DNA from: an uncultured Clostridia bacterium
GTDB taxonomy: Bacteria; Bacillota; Clostridia; TANB77; CAG-465
Direction of reading: 5' to 3'
DNA: 64,000 nucleotides
NCBI GenBank assembly: GCA_934162655.1
Contig: CAKPJL010000003.1
Span: 1 to 64,000 of the forward strand
The position numbers were made by a program, and so were the translations under genes. This document shows positions 44,601-53,774 of the stretch, in pieces. The notes below the pieces were generated by a model, which worked only from the letters and a program-made list of their open reading frames with translations, made no database searches and had not been told where the DNA came from. Every line of letters begins with the position of its first letter. The stretch's first letter is position 1.

Positions 44601-46732
44601 TCTTCTGGATAATATCCAACATTTTCACCATCACATTCATTAGTTATAGTTGAATTATCAGATGTATATTCAAGTCTTGTACATACTTTAAAATCATCAT
44701 CTTGTGATGGTGGTGGAGTAGTAGAATAATAATATGTCATTTTAATTTTTTTAACTCCATCTATCCTGCCTGTTGATATTCCAGTAAGTATTCCATCATA
44801 TCTACCAGAAAATGTTTTTGGTTTATAAAGCAACTCACCATCTGCCCCATAAAATTCTATCTTATACTTACCATTATAATTGAAGTTTTCATTTGTACTC
44901 TCATCTTGATAAGAAAAAGTAAGTAGGCTGATTTTCAACTGTGTTTTTATTGTTATTCCTTTTGCTTGATATTTAGCAAGTATATCTGTTGTTCCTTCTT
45001 CATCTTTTACTACTACTCCATCTCCACCGTCCATTATTTCTACATTATTTCCTTCTCTTGCTATTGGAAGTGGTCTTTTAGTTTTTTCAACAACATGTTC
45101 TACTTCAATATTAACTTTTTCTTTTGCCTCTGCACTTTCATAAATAAAAGAAACTAACACTGGTTTTTTATTATCTGAATTAATGATTGCGGAAGTTTTT
45201 TCTATATCCTCTTGATCTTTAATTTTAGCACTTAGCTCATCATAAGTTTGGTCTTCTTCACCTTTGTAATACCTTAAACTTAAGTATTTATATATATATC
45301 CTTCCTTGTCTACTTTCTTTTTAGCATTTACTTCAGATGTATTCATATAAGTAGCCTTAAATTTTTTCCCTTTTAAGAGATTTAATTTATATTCTTCATA
45401 CTTTTTCTCATTATCTGTATTTAAAGAATAATTAGTTGCATCTTCTTTATAATTGTTATCTTTTTTTAATACTGATAATGTTATATACCCATTACCATAA
45501 TTTATTGCATGTTCTGGTTGATATATTTTTGGTTTTTCTTGCTTTGGTGCTACTTCTAAGTTTGTTAAGTTTCCATCTTTTAATTCTAGATAATCTACAT
45601 AGACATGTTTTTTAACATCATCTTCGAATATTTCATAAGGTATATACAAAAAGTTATCATAATCATTAAGTACTGAATTTCCTCTTTGATAATTAAAGGT
45701 ATCAGAACTAATCCCCTTAAGTCCAGCTAGCCAAGTTAAGTTTTTCAATTTACTTTCATAGTCCCCTATTGAATCAATTATCGTCTCTCTAGCTTTTGAT
45801 AATACACTGTCAGGTATGTTTTCCTGTTCATAATACCCCTCTAATATGTTTATATTAGAATTTATTTGATTTACAATACTATTAGTATCGTCTTTGAATT
45901 TTCCTCCGTATACTTTTTCAACAAACTCCGATGCTGTTTTCATCTCTACTCCACCGGTATAAGCAGTTTTAGTTACAAACGAGAACCATATTTTTTTATA
46001 TTTTTTTCCATCTATTTCGACATCTTCTACCCAATTGACCCATCCGTCTTCTGTACTATCATCAAATAATACAATTCTTAAATATCCTTTTGTTATACTA
46101 TATTTATATATAACATTTCCATTCTCACACTTAAAACTACATCTAAAGTCTCCAAAAGAACTTGAATTTGAGACATCTGCCTTATATGATATTACTCCAG
46201 AATTTTCACTTTTAACGATTCTATATTTATCATACTCTTTATGTTTAAAATAATCATATGTAATGTTTTCGCCGTTAATTTCTTTATCGTATACATCTGC
46301 ATACAAGACATTATAATTTCTTTCATTCGTGTATATTTTTAAATTTTTCTCATCATATACATATTGGTTTCCAATTCGATTTGGTATATATATACGTAGA
46401 TATTCTCCTGGAAGAACTTCATAAGCATCATTATATAGTGACGTTTTATCTGACTGAAAAACTATTCCAGCGATATCATAAGAACCTGTAAGGCTACCTA
46501 CTTCATGTGAAATTGGAATATATTCACCACGTTTTCCACCATTAGCTATAAATTGTTCATATTCAGCAAGTGAATTTGGACTAGCTTTTACAGATGTATA
46601 AAAAATAATGTCTCTTTCTCCATTATCTTCACTTTGACTTAAATCTGCAACATAATTTAATTTATATGCATATGTATTAGTAAAAAAAATATAGCAAAAA
46701 CAGAGCATAAGTATAATTTTAATTTTTTTCAT
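41624..46732 (-). CDS. giant secreted protein, 1702 residues, unknown
   Basis: The start at 46732 has SD AAAGGTGAT and gives a clear signal peptide (MKKIKIILMLCFCYIFFTNTYA). Forty-nine upstream codons are open but belong to the terminator region. The rest is a Tyr/Asn/Asp/Ser-rich beta protein with repeated long linkers, two small cysteine clusters (near 640-720 and 790-850) and a Glu/Lys helical patch (near 1050-1110). No LPXTG, SLH, choline-binding or membrane anchor is visible; it ends DLDNRAASDFD. I do not recognise any domain. It lies between the Fn3/C39-like gene and the InlB-repeat gene, downstream of the Tad-like operon, so it may be a pilus-associated or matrix protein. Confidence 0.8.
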   Translation of the reverse strand: MKKIKIILMLCFCYIFFTNTYAYKLNYVADLSQSEDNGERDIIFYTSVKASPNSLAEYEQFIANGGKRGEYIPISHEVGSLTGSYDIAGIVFQSDKTSLYNDAYEVLPGEYLRIYIPNRIGNQYVYDEKNLKIYTNERNYNVLYADVYDKEINGENITYDYFKHKEYDKYRIVKSENSGVISYKADVSNSSSFGDFRCSFKCENGNVIYKYSITKGYLRIVLFDDSTEDGWVNWVEDVEIDGKKYKKIWFSFVTKTAYTGGVEMKTASEFVEKVYGGKFKDDTNSIVNQINSNINILEGYYEQENIPDSVLSKARETIIDSIGDYESKLKNLTWLAGLKGISSDTFNYQRGNSVLNDYDNFLYIPYEIFEDDVKKHVYVDYLELKDGNLTNLEVAPKQEKPKIYQPEHAINYGNGYITLSVLKKDNNYKEDATNYSLNTDNEKKYEEYKLNLLKGKKFKATYMNTSEVNAKKKVDKEGYIYKYLSLRYYKGEEDQTYDELSAKIKDQEDIEKTSAIINSDNKKPVLVSFIYESAEAKEKVNIEVEHVVEKTKRPLPIAREGNNVEIMDGGDGVVVKDEEGTTDILAKYQAKGITIKTQLKISLLTFSYQDESTNENFNYNGKYKIEFYGADGELLYKPKTFSGRYDGILTGISTGRIDGVKKIKMTYYYSTTPPPSQDDDFKVCTRLEYTSDNSTITNECDGENVGYYPEECTDYEYVNKTLVVPTDMTFRAQIKAPHYYISDKYGIYQSIEFYYKEIKIAIDSSTPNILQGGYHSAGTCVENGKEVPYDGGYTTSLDGYTVMSDEEKEKAEKKVKKYYDAISRNPELFGNAIIVHVGEKIETEKKSYGSPCNMKTADKTVKYQVFKFLCAKIKVVGFKGFYLSGATINNYDGESTQLIGSNKENVIKEISVSSSGISPDKLLNEIRTRFEYEGVIYDEDGPDYVDNGGYYSTSSGELTSFLNKLYDQPSGNGNRSIGEEWVDDFNSREYDPIKSGELRADGDKYNGERLSIAKVLYKNYFLVFNEKGEKPSNYYGHLRLNAADTEKEDAYNNAVSNSDFSDSDIEGLIQDRNLYESKILRQRCSSAGPDAIQCAEGVKNKIESIINAKSELDDYIRENYAGSEIEQETKSVESQTNTAGVNILNPATMDTPDLKSTEELVSHTIGGEKIYNLQVGVASEVTPKLAQSDNVYGNELTNKERKSYIKYYIYLFNFPIEAYDSESNGWYIKKVQVNNRNSDDESLYDKAGALKFTPTGTNINKNGTNYNTSQVNIDTDRIRVIAVTKNVPTIEEALNYVLRVVINNKNEYFTISKLVCSDKTRLTTNNEQFSILLNLGAKIRYDANYISEVELSRGLTTTNISRVYGFRITDCTDVNYKNVFRKNTNGVNENTGVVYYSGFKILDVFTNSYSSVSNQKNTLPIGPYKHTNSTYVEAPKIGYRISFDLKTSGYYRGYLSDSNQSRKIVILPRLYYISKDGKNFIEDVDAYYKNAAGKYVKLQEATQSQVDLSKTYKDIANGGNILNGYQISFTPNDGYRNVLNLGITSVEDFFTKEKRNLNTSSIVLTHDMMCTNYDGFVQSWYGEYKLPNSTILVKSGETNLNNKLQDGYVGVIFYIGVVERASGRDIVISYNTSDKNVENQTNTTQWDYEGYLGFSTPGSELNGNLSIQLAKGKWSINNDIYQKIKGTVALFDLDNRAASDFD

Positions 46733-46788
46733 TATATCACCTTTTATCACAAATATAAGTATATATAAAATCTCAAATAAAATCAAGT

Positions 46789-46823
46789 AAAAAAGACTGA
46801 AATATAAAATTTCAGTCTTTTTT
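46789..46823 (-). terminator. terminator after the Fn3/C39-like gene
   Basis: The 15-bp stem AAAAAAGACTGAAAT/ATTTCAGTCTTTTTT ends in a T-run on minus. Confidence 0.85.
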
Positions 46824-46827
46824 ACTA

Positions 46828-48159
46828 TTAATAGCCAAAAAGTTCTCTTCTTGTGGCTAAAAATTCCTCCATATACCATATCGGTACAAAGCCTGCAAAT
46901 AAATCATTATCTGCTTTATATTTTTTAAATGTGTCATCACTTGGATCATAGAATATATATTCTGTATTTGTATATCCACAAAGAAGCATATACTTTGTAG
47001 AAGAAGAAAAATAAGTTTCTGAAGAATAACCTGATATTTTTGAAGTTGAGTCTTTATACATAACTTCAATTGTTTTTGGTTTATGATTTTCTTCAATAGC
47101 ACATACTATAACATTACCTTTCCTTATATGTTGCTTTACTCCTTCAAAATTATCATAATAGCCTAGAAAAGGATCTCCAACAACATTATTTATTTTATTA
47201 ACCTCGCAATAATCTACAAAAGTAGAAATTATTGTGTTATAAATACAGGGACTACCTAATATAAATTCCTTATGTGTCGGATCACCTATATACACCCCAT
47301 TAATATAGGCATCTACATACCACTTTCCTTCCTTCCTATATGGTTCTCTTATAAATACATGCTCGAAGAGATCCTTTGGCATTACATCAATGCCATAATT
47401 TCTCATCATCATAGCAAGGCATACCATTGGTGTACCAGTAGGATATCCTACTTCCTCATTAGTGATCTTTTCGAAATCCACAATAAATTCACCATTTTTA
47501 CCGTTCGTTTTAGCAGATTTAACAGTAGAATAATCGCTTTTGTATACCTTACCATTTATGACCTTTGCAGACTTTATCTTAAAATAGTATGTGGTAAAAC
47601 CTTCAAGCTTTGAAACAGTGTAACTTTTCTTTGTTACATATCCAAGACTTTTATAGGTTCCATTCTTTGATGTAGACATATAAATATAGTATCTATCTGC
47701 ACCATCAACTGCATTCCAAGATAAATTAATCTTAGAGTCACTTACGGTTTTGGCTGTTACCTTTGGTGCTTTTAAATTTACCACAGTTTTTGTAACCATG
47801 GATGAATAAGCAGAACGCTTGGTAACTTTGCCCTTTTGGTTTATGGACACAGCCTTTACTTTGTAGTAGTATTTTCCATACTCTTTAACTTCTGTATCTT
47901 TATAATACAGCTTTTCAGTCTTTGCATAGAGCTTTAAACTTCCTTTTGAAGTATCACGCCGATACACATAGTACATATCTGCACCGTCAACTTCACTCCA
48001 TGAAAGCTTTATCGCCGGAGTGGTAAGAAGACTTATTGATACTTTAGGAGTGCCAAGCTCATCGTTTGTCTTTGCCGCTGCTGTATCAATAGCAAAGAGC
48101 GACATCATGGTAACTATTACCATGACAAGGGATAAATACCGTAAAAATCTTTTTTTCAT
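46828..48159 (-). CDS. secreted Fn3 protein with a C39-like domain lacking catalytic Cys/His
   Basis: The 443-residue protein has a signal peptide (1-29), two fibronectin type III modules (about 37-128 and 130-218) and a C-terminal peptidase_C39_2-like domain (about 228-435). The catalytic motif region reads YPTGTPMVCLAMMM, where family members have PTGC, so Cys is Thr243; Cys247 is four residues on. The His position before the GY turn is Lys389 (KYMLLCGYT). The Asp in YDPSDD is kept. It is probably a binding rather than cleaving domain. It has its own sigma-A promoter and terminator, and is visibly more GC-rich than neighbours in its first half. Confidence 0.82.
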   Translation of the reverse strand: MKKRFLRYLSLVMVIVTMMSLFAIDTAAAKTNDELGTPKVSISLLTTPAIKLSWSEVDGADMYYVYRRDTSKGSLKLYAKTEKLYYKDTEVKEYGKYYYKVKAVSINQKGKVTKRSAYSSMVTKTVVNLKAPKVTAKTVSDSKINLSWNAVDGADRYYIYMSTSKNGTYKSLGYVTKKSYTVSKLEGFTTYYFKIKSAKVINGKVYKSDYSTVKSAKTNGKNGEFIVDFEKITNEEVGYPTGTPMVCLAMMMRNYGIDVMPKDLFEHVFIREPYRKEGKWYVDAYINGVYIGDPTHKEFILGSPCIYNTIISTFVDYCEVNKINNVVGDPFLGYYDNFEGVKQHIRKGNVIVCAIEENHKPKTIEVMYKDSTSKISGYSSETYFSSSTKYMLLCGYTNTEYIFYDPSDDTFKKYKADNDLFAGFVPIWYMEEFLATRRELFGY

Positions 48160-48233
48160 GTTTATTCCTCCTTATGAAATAAATCATTAAGTGAATTATT
48201 AATTCCACTTTTTTCCAATTACTTACATGGTAT

Positions 48234-48262
48234 ATTATATCATATTTTGTATAAAAAGTCAA
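48234..48262 (-). promoter_or_regulatory. promoter of the Fn3/C39-like gene
   Basis: TTGACT (48257-48262) and TATAAT (48234-48239) with a 17-base spacer on the minus strand form a near-consensus promoter. Confidence 0.85.
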
Positions 48263-48290
48263 TATTTTATGTAAACATAATATAAAGTAA

Positions 48291-48326
48291 AATAAAAGAT
48301 AGAAATTTTAACTTCTATCTTTTATT
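48291..48326 (-). terminator. terminator at the end of the Tad-like operon
   Basis: The 14-bp stem AATAAAAGATAGAA/TTCTATCTTTTATT overlaps the last stop codon and is followed by T-rich sequence on minus. Confidence 0.8.
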
Positions 48327-49725
48327 CAATTATAAGTTCTTCATCATTTTTTTGATTTAATGTTATTCCATCTATTTTTTCGTCTATCTTTTGTAAATAG
48401 ATATTTCCTTCCCAAACATACATAATAACACTTGATACATTTGGCTTATCAATTACAGTATCTATATAAAACTCATACTTATTTTTGTCATATACAATTA
48501 CATTCTCATTATTTTCACTGTCTAAATACAATATATTTTCTTTTGTATCTGAACTTATAATTTCAAATGATAATTTTGTTCTAATTCTATAATTTTCTCC
48601 ATCATAATACATTATTGGTAATTGTGAAACTCCGCTTCCTTTTATTTTTATTTTATTGTCTTTTACATGCTTTACATATTTATCCAAAATTGTAGATTGT
48701 GTTGAAAATAGGCCATATTCTTCTAGTTCTTCTTGCATTTTGGCTTTGTCTATTGTTTCATAATCTATGTTCAAAATTATACTATAATATCTATCAACGA
48801 TATTAGAAATAGTAGAATATACACTTCTTTCTTTTACAAATAAGTCAATTGGGGAAATAAATTCTTTTTCATCTTTTACTATTAAGTCTTTTTCGTATGC
48901 CTCTTTTGCTACATCAAACAAAATATAAGAATACTTATCACTATTAGAAGGTATTTTATCTTCACTTATATTGAATTTTTTTCCTTTTGGTATTAATAGA
49001 TTATATTGTTTAATAATATCACAAGTAAGCTTATTTATTTCTCCTTTATGCATTTTTTTATTTGGATTTATTTTCCCGTTACTATTTTCCAATACTTTTG
49101 TTGCAACAAGATCTGACAATGCATATAATTGCTCAGGAGTAATTTGTGAAATATCACTATAATTTGGATAGACACTGGTATCTAAATTTGCACCTACAAG
49201 TTTTACTCTAGCTTTTGAAAAATACTCTATAAATTCAATAAATGTAATCTTATTTCCTTCATTTTTTTTATTTATTTGTTCTTCTGATATAATGCCATTT
49301 TCTACTGCATATTCAACCCATAATTGATTATCATATTCTTTTTCTATACTGATGAAATTATCTAAATCTACAAGATTTGTAATAGAAGATACAATAATTT
49401 TTATTGCTTCTGACTTGGTAACACTTTCAAAACTAGTCGATTTAGAATTATTATACATCTGTGATAAGCCATATTTATCCATTTGTTTTGCATAATCATT
49501 ATATTTAGAATATTTTATTACTTTTGCCAAAAATATTATACCTATTATTAGAGCTATGGCAATAATTGCTGATAATACAATTAGTATTAATCTCTTATTT
49601 AATAATTTTTTATTTTTACCCTCTTTTTTTGGGTTATTTTCTTTTTTATCTTTATTTTCTTTTTTTGCTACACTTTCCTGCTTAACCTTCATATATGCAG
49701 GAACTATTTTTTCACTATCTGCCAT
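48322..49725 (-). CDS. membrane protein with SLH-like region, last gene of the Tad-like operon
   Basis: The 467-residue protein has a Lys/Glu-rich cytoplasmic head (1-43), a membrane helix (about 46-70), and an outer part with three weak SLH-like units (about 100-260: SVTKSEAIKIIVSSI, ENGIISEEQINKKN, MHKGEINKLTCDII), then a beta-rich domain to the end. SLH modules bind secondary wall polymers, but here the protein is also membrane anchored, so the region may be structural. It follows the 425-residue protein gene by 9 bases. Confidence 0.7.
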   Translation of the reverse strand: MADSEKIVPAYMKVKQESVAKKENKDKKENNPKKEGKNKKLLNKRLILIVLSAIIAIALIIGIIFLAKVIKYSKYNDYAKQMDKYGLSQMYNNSKSTSFESVTKSEAIKIIVSSITNLVDLDNFISIEKEYDNQLWVEYAVENGIISEEQINKKNEGNKITFIEFIEYFSKARVKLVGANLDTSVYPNYSDISQITPEQLYALSDLVATKVLENSNGKINPNKKMHKGEINKLTCDIIKQYNLLIPKGKKFNISEDKIPSNSDKYSYILFDVAKEAYEKDLIVKDEKEFISPIDLFVKERSVYSTISNIVDRYYSIILNIDYETIDKAKMQEELEEYGLFSTQSTILDKYVKHVKDNKIKIKGSGVSQLPIMYYDGENYRIRTKLSFEIISSDTKENILYLDSENNENVIVYDKNKYEFYIDTVIDKPNVSSVIMYVWEGNIYLQKIDEKIDGITLNQKNDEELIIE

Positions 49726-49734
49726 ACGTACCTC

Positions 49735-51012
49735 CTAAGGCATACACACCGGACATGGATAAAATCCTATTACATTTCTTTGTTCACCACTTTTTGGTTT
49801 ATATACACCTACAACTGATGTAGCTTGCTGCTTTGTAGTAACATATATTGGTGTTACATCTTCATGTATAGAGTTAATATACTCTGGACATTTTACATTA
49901 GAGTGATATAAATTTTTGGAAAATTTAGATCCAACTAAATTTCCTTTTGCATCTTTTTTAGGAATACTTAAATAATATCTATTAACAAGTTCTAGTCTTG
50001 AAACACTATATGCTTGTGTATCTAAGTATTTATTACCAACAGAAATACCTTGAACAAAAGCAAATATTCCTACTTCATCTATATAGTCTCCCATTTTTGC
50101 TTCTTCAATTTGTGGAAAAACAAAATCATAAGTTATACCAGAATTTGATGCATAAAAATTATTGGAATTTACGGAATAAGCTAGTTCATCAGTAATTGTT
50201 TTTATAATTACTTGGTCTTTTACAGCTTTTAGGTGGTTTACTATTTTTTCTAACATCTTTAAGTTTTCGCTATCTTCTTCACTACTGCCTTTATATAAAT
50301 CTTTATTATTTATTATATCATTTGCAGTGCTTACATTTCCTTCTACTAATGTTCCTTTTCTTGTATCAGCTAAATAAAAAGACCATTTTTTTAGTTCACT
50401 ACTTCCTCTTTTTCCCACTACATATCCCCTATGAGTAACATAGTCATCCATAGTAAATTCTATTGTGTGGCATGATAATATCTTATCTTTATTTCCACTA
50501 TATTCTTCTGCATTTACTATCTTATAAAGTTTATCTTCATCTTTTTCATTTATAATGTAATAGGTATAAGTATAATATTTTTTAGGTTTTATAGCATGTT
50601 CAATGACAGTTGTATTATCCCTGCTATACTCTTCTACCGATGAAATATATACACCATTGTAATCTATAATAGCAAGTGCTGGAACAAATAATTGAAGATA
50701 ACTCTGAGCACTAACATTTCCTTTTACACCAAAATTATTATATAATGCTTCAAAAAATGTACTTGCAGCAACATTAGCATTAACACTAATTTTTTTGTCT
50801 TCTTCTCCAGAATACCCATAGTCTATATCTTTATCTTCATTTTCAACTTCTTTCATCATGGCTGTTGCATCTTCTATTGCTGAGTTTATAAGCTGTTCAT
50901 AATACATTTCTTGTTCTTCTGCCTTTATCGTATATGAGACATTTATATATACAACTATAATTATAGGCAAAGTTATTGCTATAAATATCATAGCAAAGTC
51001 TGTTATTTTCAA
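49735..51012 (-). CDS. 425-residue pilus-operon membrane protein with terminal Cys motif
   Basis: A TTG start follows GAGGTGG. One N-terminal membrane helix (about 6-27) is followed by a helical stalk (EEQEMYYEQLINSAIEDATAM, broken at EDA) and a large outer domain. The C-terminus holds CPEYINSI... and GFYPCPVCMP, giving cysteines that could form a metal or disulfide knot. TadE/TadG-type minor pilins share a single helix plus large outer domain, but identity is not evident. It is inside the minor-pilin run of the Tad-like operon. Confidence 0.65.
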   Translation of the reverse strand: MKITDFAMIFIAITLPIIIVVYINVSYTIKAEEQEMYYEQLINSAIEDATAMMKEVENEDKDIDYGYSGEEDKKISVNANVAASTFFEALYNNFGVKGNVSAQSYLQLFVPALAIIDYNGVYISSVEEYSRDNTTVIEHAIKPKKYYTYTYYIINEKDEDKLYKIVNAEEYSGNKDKILSCHTIEFTMDDYVTHRGYVVGKRGSSELKKWSFYLADTRKGTLVEGNVSTANDIINNKDLYKGSSEEDSENLKMLEKIVNHLKAVKDQVIIKTITDELAYSVNSNNFYASNSGITYDFVFPQIEEAKMGDYIDEVGIFAFVQGISVGNKYLDTQAYSVSRLELVNRYYLSIPKKDAKGNLVGSKFSKNLYHSNVKCPEYINSIHEDVTPIYVTTKQQATSVVGVYKPKSGEQRNVIGFYPCPVCMP

Positions 51013-51049
51013 TTATTCCACCTCACTTTCTTTACTCTAAACACATATA

Positions 51050-51619
51050 CTAAATAGCATAATATCTAGCATCAATTACCTTCCATGCTTCATTTTTAAC
51101 AAATCCTCCATAATTTACAACAATTCTATCTTTTGTAGAAGTTGAAATTATTGAATTAAATAATGCCCCTGCAAGAGTTGTATTAGAATTTTTTAACTTT
51201 ACATAGAATTGGTCTCCTTGGTTTAATGTGTACATACCATTTTTTACTTTTTTTACATCAAGCGTTGCGGATTTTGTATCTTGCCCAATAATATCAAAAA
51301 TATCATCTGTATAATCAATTCTATATTGAGTAATATGAAGCGAACTGTTCTCTGGGTCTGGTGTTATTACTTGTCTATGAGCTTCTATTTGAATATCATA
51401 CAAATTATTTGTATTAGAAAGAGCTTGTACAAAATCGTTGTACATTTCTTCATCTAAATATCCATTATTTAAAACCTTTTCCACAAATGTTGTTGTCTTT
51501 CGAAGTGCAAGATTATATGACATATCATCTTGTCTTTCAAAAAAATTATATACAGGAAACAATACTACAAGTGTAACAAATACTATCATTAATATTATAA
51601 TACTTAAATTATCTTTCAT
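51050..51619 (-). CDS. pilus-operon anchor protein, paralogue of the 255-residue protein
   Basis: A 189-residue protein with an N-terminal membrane helix (about 5-24) and an outer domain. It aligns with the gene at 52.5-53.3 kb over FPVYNFFERQDDMSYNLALR, a TTTFVEKVLNNGYLDEEMYNDF segment and the C-terminal RIVVNYGGFVKNEAWK region. The family is not one I recognise; a minor pilin or assembly component is inferred from position. Confidence 0.65.
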   Translation of the reverse strand: MKDNLSIIILMIVFVTLVVLFPVYNFFERQDDMSYNLALRKTTTFVEKVLNNGYLDEEMYNDFVQALSNTNNLYDIQIEAHRQVITPDPENSSLHITQYRIDYTDDIFDIIGQDTKSATLDVKKVKNGMYTLNQGDQFYVKLKNSNTTLAGALFNSIISTSTKDRIVVNYGGFVKNEAWKVIDARYYAI

Positions 51620-51643
51620 TTATAGAAATTGCCTCCTTTTTTA

Positions 51644-52108
51644 TTACACATTTATTTTTGCAAGTTCATCTTTGTTTGCTTTTTTTATTAGAATATCTAT
51701 TTGATACTTTCCACTTCCAGAACTAGTAACTTTTTGGTACTTCAAATAATACTTTGAAGCTGGATCTACCAAATTTACAAGTTCATAATATGTAGTTGTA
51801 TTTGGTATATTAAATGATTTTCCATTTTCATCTTGTAAATTTATATTATAGTTATAAACTAAATTTGAATCTTTATCTAAAATATAATTATAATAATATG
51901 ATATAAGTTGATTGCCTGTAACTACTCTATATGATGTAGTTGGCACATTCTCAATCAAAGCTTTATCTTCTATTTTCTTTCCGTAATTATATGATGTTTC
52001 AGCATAGCTATTAACCATATAAAACATTGTTATTGTAGTACTTAGTGCTATTATAAATACAAATATATATGCTGCCATATACATTGCTTCATTAGCATTT
52101 TCGCTCAT
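51644..52108 (-). CDS. small pilin-like protein D
   Basis: A 154-residue protein with a membrane helix at about 9-30 near the N-terminus (MSENANEAMYMAAYIFVFIIA), then a polar domain that contains TGNQLISYYYNYI, matching the TGxxVxxxxxxY motif of the other small pilin-like proteins in this operon. There is no classical prepilin G-x4-E leader. SD AGGAGAGG. Confidence 0.68.
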   Translation of the reverse strand: MSENANEAMYMAAYIFVFIIALSTTITMFYMVNSYAETSYNYGKKIEDKALIENVPTTSYRVVTGNQLISYYYNYILDKDSNLVYNYNINLQDENGKSFNIPNTTTYYELVNLVDPASKYYLKYQKVTSSGSGKYQIDILIKKANKDELAKINV

Positions 52109-52123
52109 AACTATCCTCTCCTA

Positions 52124-52516
52124 TTATTTTATATCTGTAAAAAATATATTTGCACCATCATCTATTCTTTGACAAGTAACACTAAACTTTCTTTTATAAA
52201 AATCAAATTTAGTCTTGTCGTCTTTTTCCTTTGATAAAATAAACTCTTCTTTTATGATGTTATTATTATAATATACATTTACAATTGCATCATTTTTATA
52301 TTTATTGTAAGTATTAATAAGCTCAAGTCCTGTCATTTCAGTATTATCATACATATCAAAACTAGTAAGTCCTTGCCTTATTGATATATCTGTCTTATCA
52401 ACCGTTTTGTATATATCTCTAAAATAACCAATGACCATAATTATAGAGGAAGTTATAGCAATTGTTACAAGTAAAGATACTGATATCATTATAGCTTTAT
52501 TTGAAATTTCTGACAT
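52124..52516 (-). CDS. small pilin-like protein C
   Basis: A 130-residue protein with the N-terminal pattern MSEISNKAIMISVSLLVTIA (helix about 8-29) and the shared motif YDNTEMTGLELINTYNKYKN near 54-73. It is a paralogue of the other small proteins of this operon. SD AAAGGAGG. Confidence 0.68.
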   Translation of the reverse strand: MSEISNKAIMISVSLLVTIAITSSIIMVIGYFRDIYKTVDKTDISIRQGLTSFDMYDNTEMTGLELINTYNKYKNDAIVNVYYNNNIIKEEFILSKEKDDKTKFDFYKRKFSVTCQRIDDGANIFFTDIK

Positions 52517-52537
52517 ATATTTCCTCCTTTAATTATA

Positions 52538-53305
52538 CTAAAAAGCCTTATATTCTTCGTTTTTAATTGTTGCACCATAATTTATATAAACGCGTGGGAC
52601 CTGAGAAGTTGAACTAGAAAAAGTTAGTGCATCAAATAATATTGAAGCAAATGTAATATTTGTGTTTCTTATTATAACTCCAAATTCATCCCCAACAGTC
52701 ATCGTATATATTGGTTTTCCATCTTTATCTTTATAATTTAATGGTTTATATGGCATATCTTTTTTATTTATAGCCATATATTCTTTTTCAGTCATTTCGA
52801 AATAACTCTTTTGATTTACCTGTGCTAAGTAATTTAAAATTTGTTCTTGACCATATATTATATTTGATAATTTATATGTAAGCTCAAATGAATAATTTTT
52901 TGTGTCGTATGTAATAGTCTTACCATCAAATGTTTTAGCAATTATTCCATTTTTCTCTAAATCTTTGCTTGTGTATTGTGACTCATATATGCTATATTCT
53001 AATGTATCAACTAATACATTTTTATTATCATACACATTTATAACCGGATTATATGTTTTTGAAATATGCTGAAGCTCAATATCATATGAGTTATTAGTCG
53101 CGGCAAGTTCTGACACAAATTCATCATACATTTCTTGTGTTAAATAACCCTTTGATTTAACTTGATTAACAAAAGTAGAAGTTATTTTAAGTGCAAGTGT
53201 ATATGATACATCATCTCTTTTTTCAAATGTCATATAAATCGGTAGTATAAAAAATACTAGTGTTGCAAAGATAATAGCAAATATTCTTTGAACAACCTCT
53301 TCCAT
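52538..53305 (-). CDS. pilus-operon anchor protein, 255 residues
   Basis: The protein has an N-terminal membrane helix (about 6-26) and an outer domain; it is a longer paralogue of the 189-residue protein downstream, sharing FEKRDDVSYTLALK, YLTQEMYDEFV and VPRVYINYGATIKNEEYK. An extra 60-residue insert lies in its middle. Its role in the pilus-like machine is inferred from position. Confidence 0.65.
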   Translation of the reverse strand: MEEVVQRIFAIIFATLVFFILPIYMTFEKRDDVSYTLALKITSTFVNQVKSKGYLTQEMYDEFVSELAATNNSYDIELQHISKTYNPVINVYDNKNVLVDTLEYSIYESQYTSKDLEKNGIIAKTFDGKTITYDTKNYSFELTYKLSNIIYGQEQILNYLAQVNQKSYFEMTEKEYMAINKKDMPYKPLNYKDKDGKPIYTMTVGDEFGVIIRNTNITFASILFDALTFSSSTSQVPRVYINYGATIKNEEYKAF

Positions 53306-53320
53306 AAATTCCTCCTAATT

Positions 53321-53689
53321 TTAATCAATTGCTGTAATTTTTATATCTGTTACTGAATCATCTACAACTATTTTAAATTTTTCATTTGGTTTTACAATAC
53401 TTTTAAATTCATAAGGTGTATAAGTAGTCTTTCCAACATTTATAGTAATTTTTACTGCACTATTTTGTTCAAAATAGTTTATTAAGTTTATAACATCTGT
53501 ACCATAAGCATTTTCTTTTAAAAATATATCTCTTATATAAGAATCATAATTTTCATATAGCTTACTTTGTGAGTTGAGTGAACTTACTCCCTCTTTTGCG
53601 GTATTATAATATGTTAAAACAAGGGAAATAGTAACAATTGCTACTAAAACACTAACTCCAATTGTAATTGCTCTTATAGCATTATCCAT
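53321..53689 (-). CDS. small pilin-like protein B
   Basis: The start at 53689 (MDNAIRAITIGV) follows AGGTGG; a GTG four codons upstream overlaps the SD. The 122-residue product starts almost like the major pilin-like protein (MDNAQKAIMIGV), with a helix at about 5-27 and the shared motif GTDVINLINYFEQNSAVKI near 62-80. Confidence 0.7.
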   Translation of the reverse strand: MDNAIRAITIGVSVLVAIVTISLVLTYYNTAKEGVSSLNSQSKLYENYDSYIRDIFLKENAYGTDVINLINYFEQNSAVKITINVGKTTYTPYEFKSIVKPNEKFKIVVDDSVTDIKITAID

Positions 53690-53725
53690 AAATGTTTCCA
53701 CCTACCTTTATTTTGTATATACTTA

Positions 53726-53774
53726 AAAAGAAGTATTTTTTATAAATACTCTATTTTAAATACATACTTCTTTT
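53726..53774 (-). terminator. terminator-like hairpin after the major pilin-like gene
   Basis: The 11-bp arms AAAAGAAGTAT and ATACTTCTTTT with a T-tail on minus enclose part of a run of further stems. They may allow partial readthrough into downstream genes. Confidence 0.65.

Noticed and set aside
41624..46879. Longer start for the giant secreted protein at 46879
   Set aside because: The extra 49 codons overlap the terminator of the upstream gene and lack an SD, while the ATG at 46732 gives a proper signal peptide.
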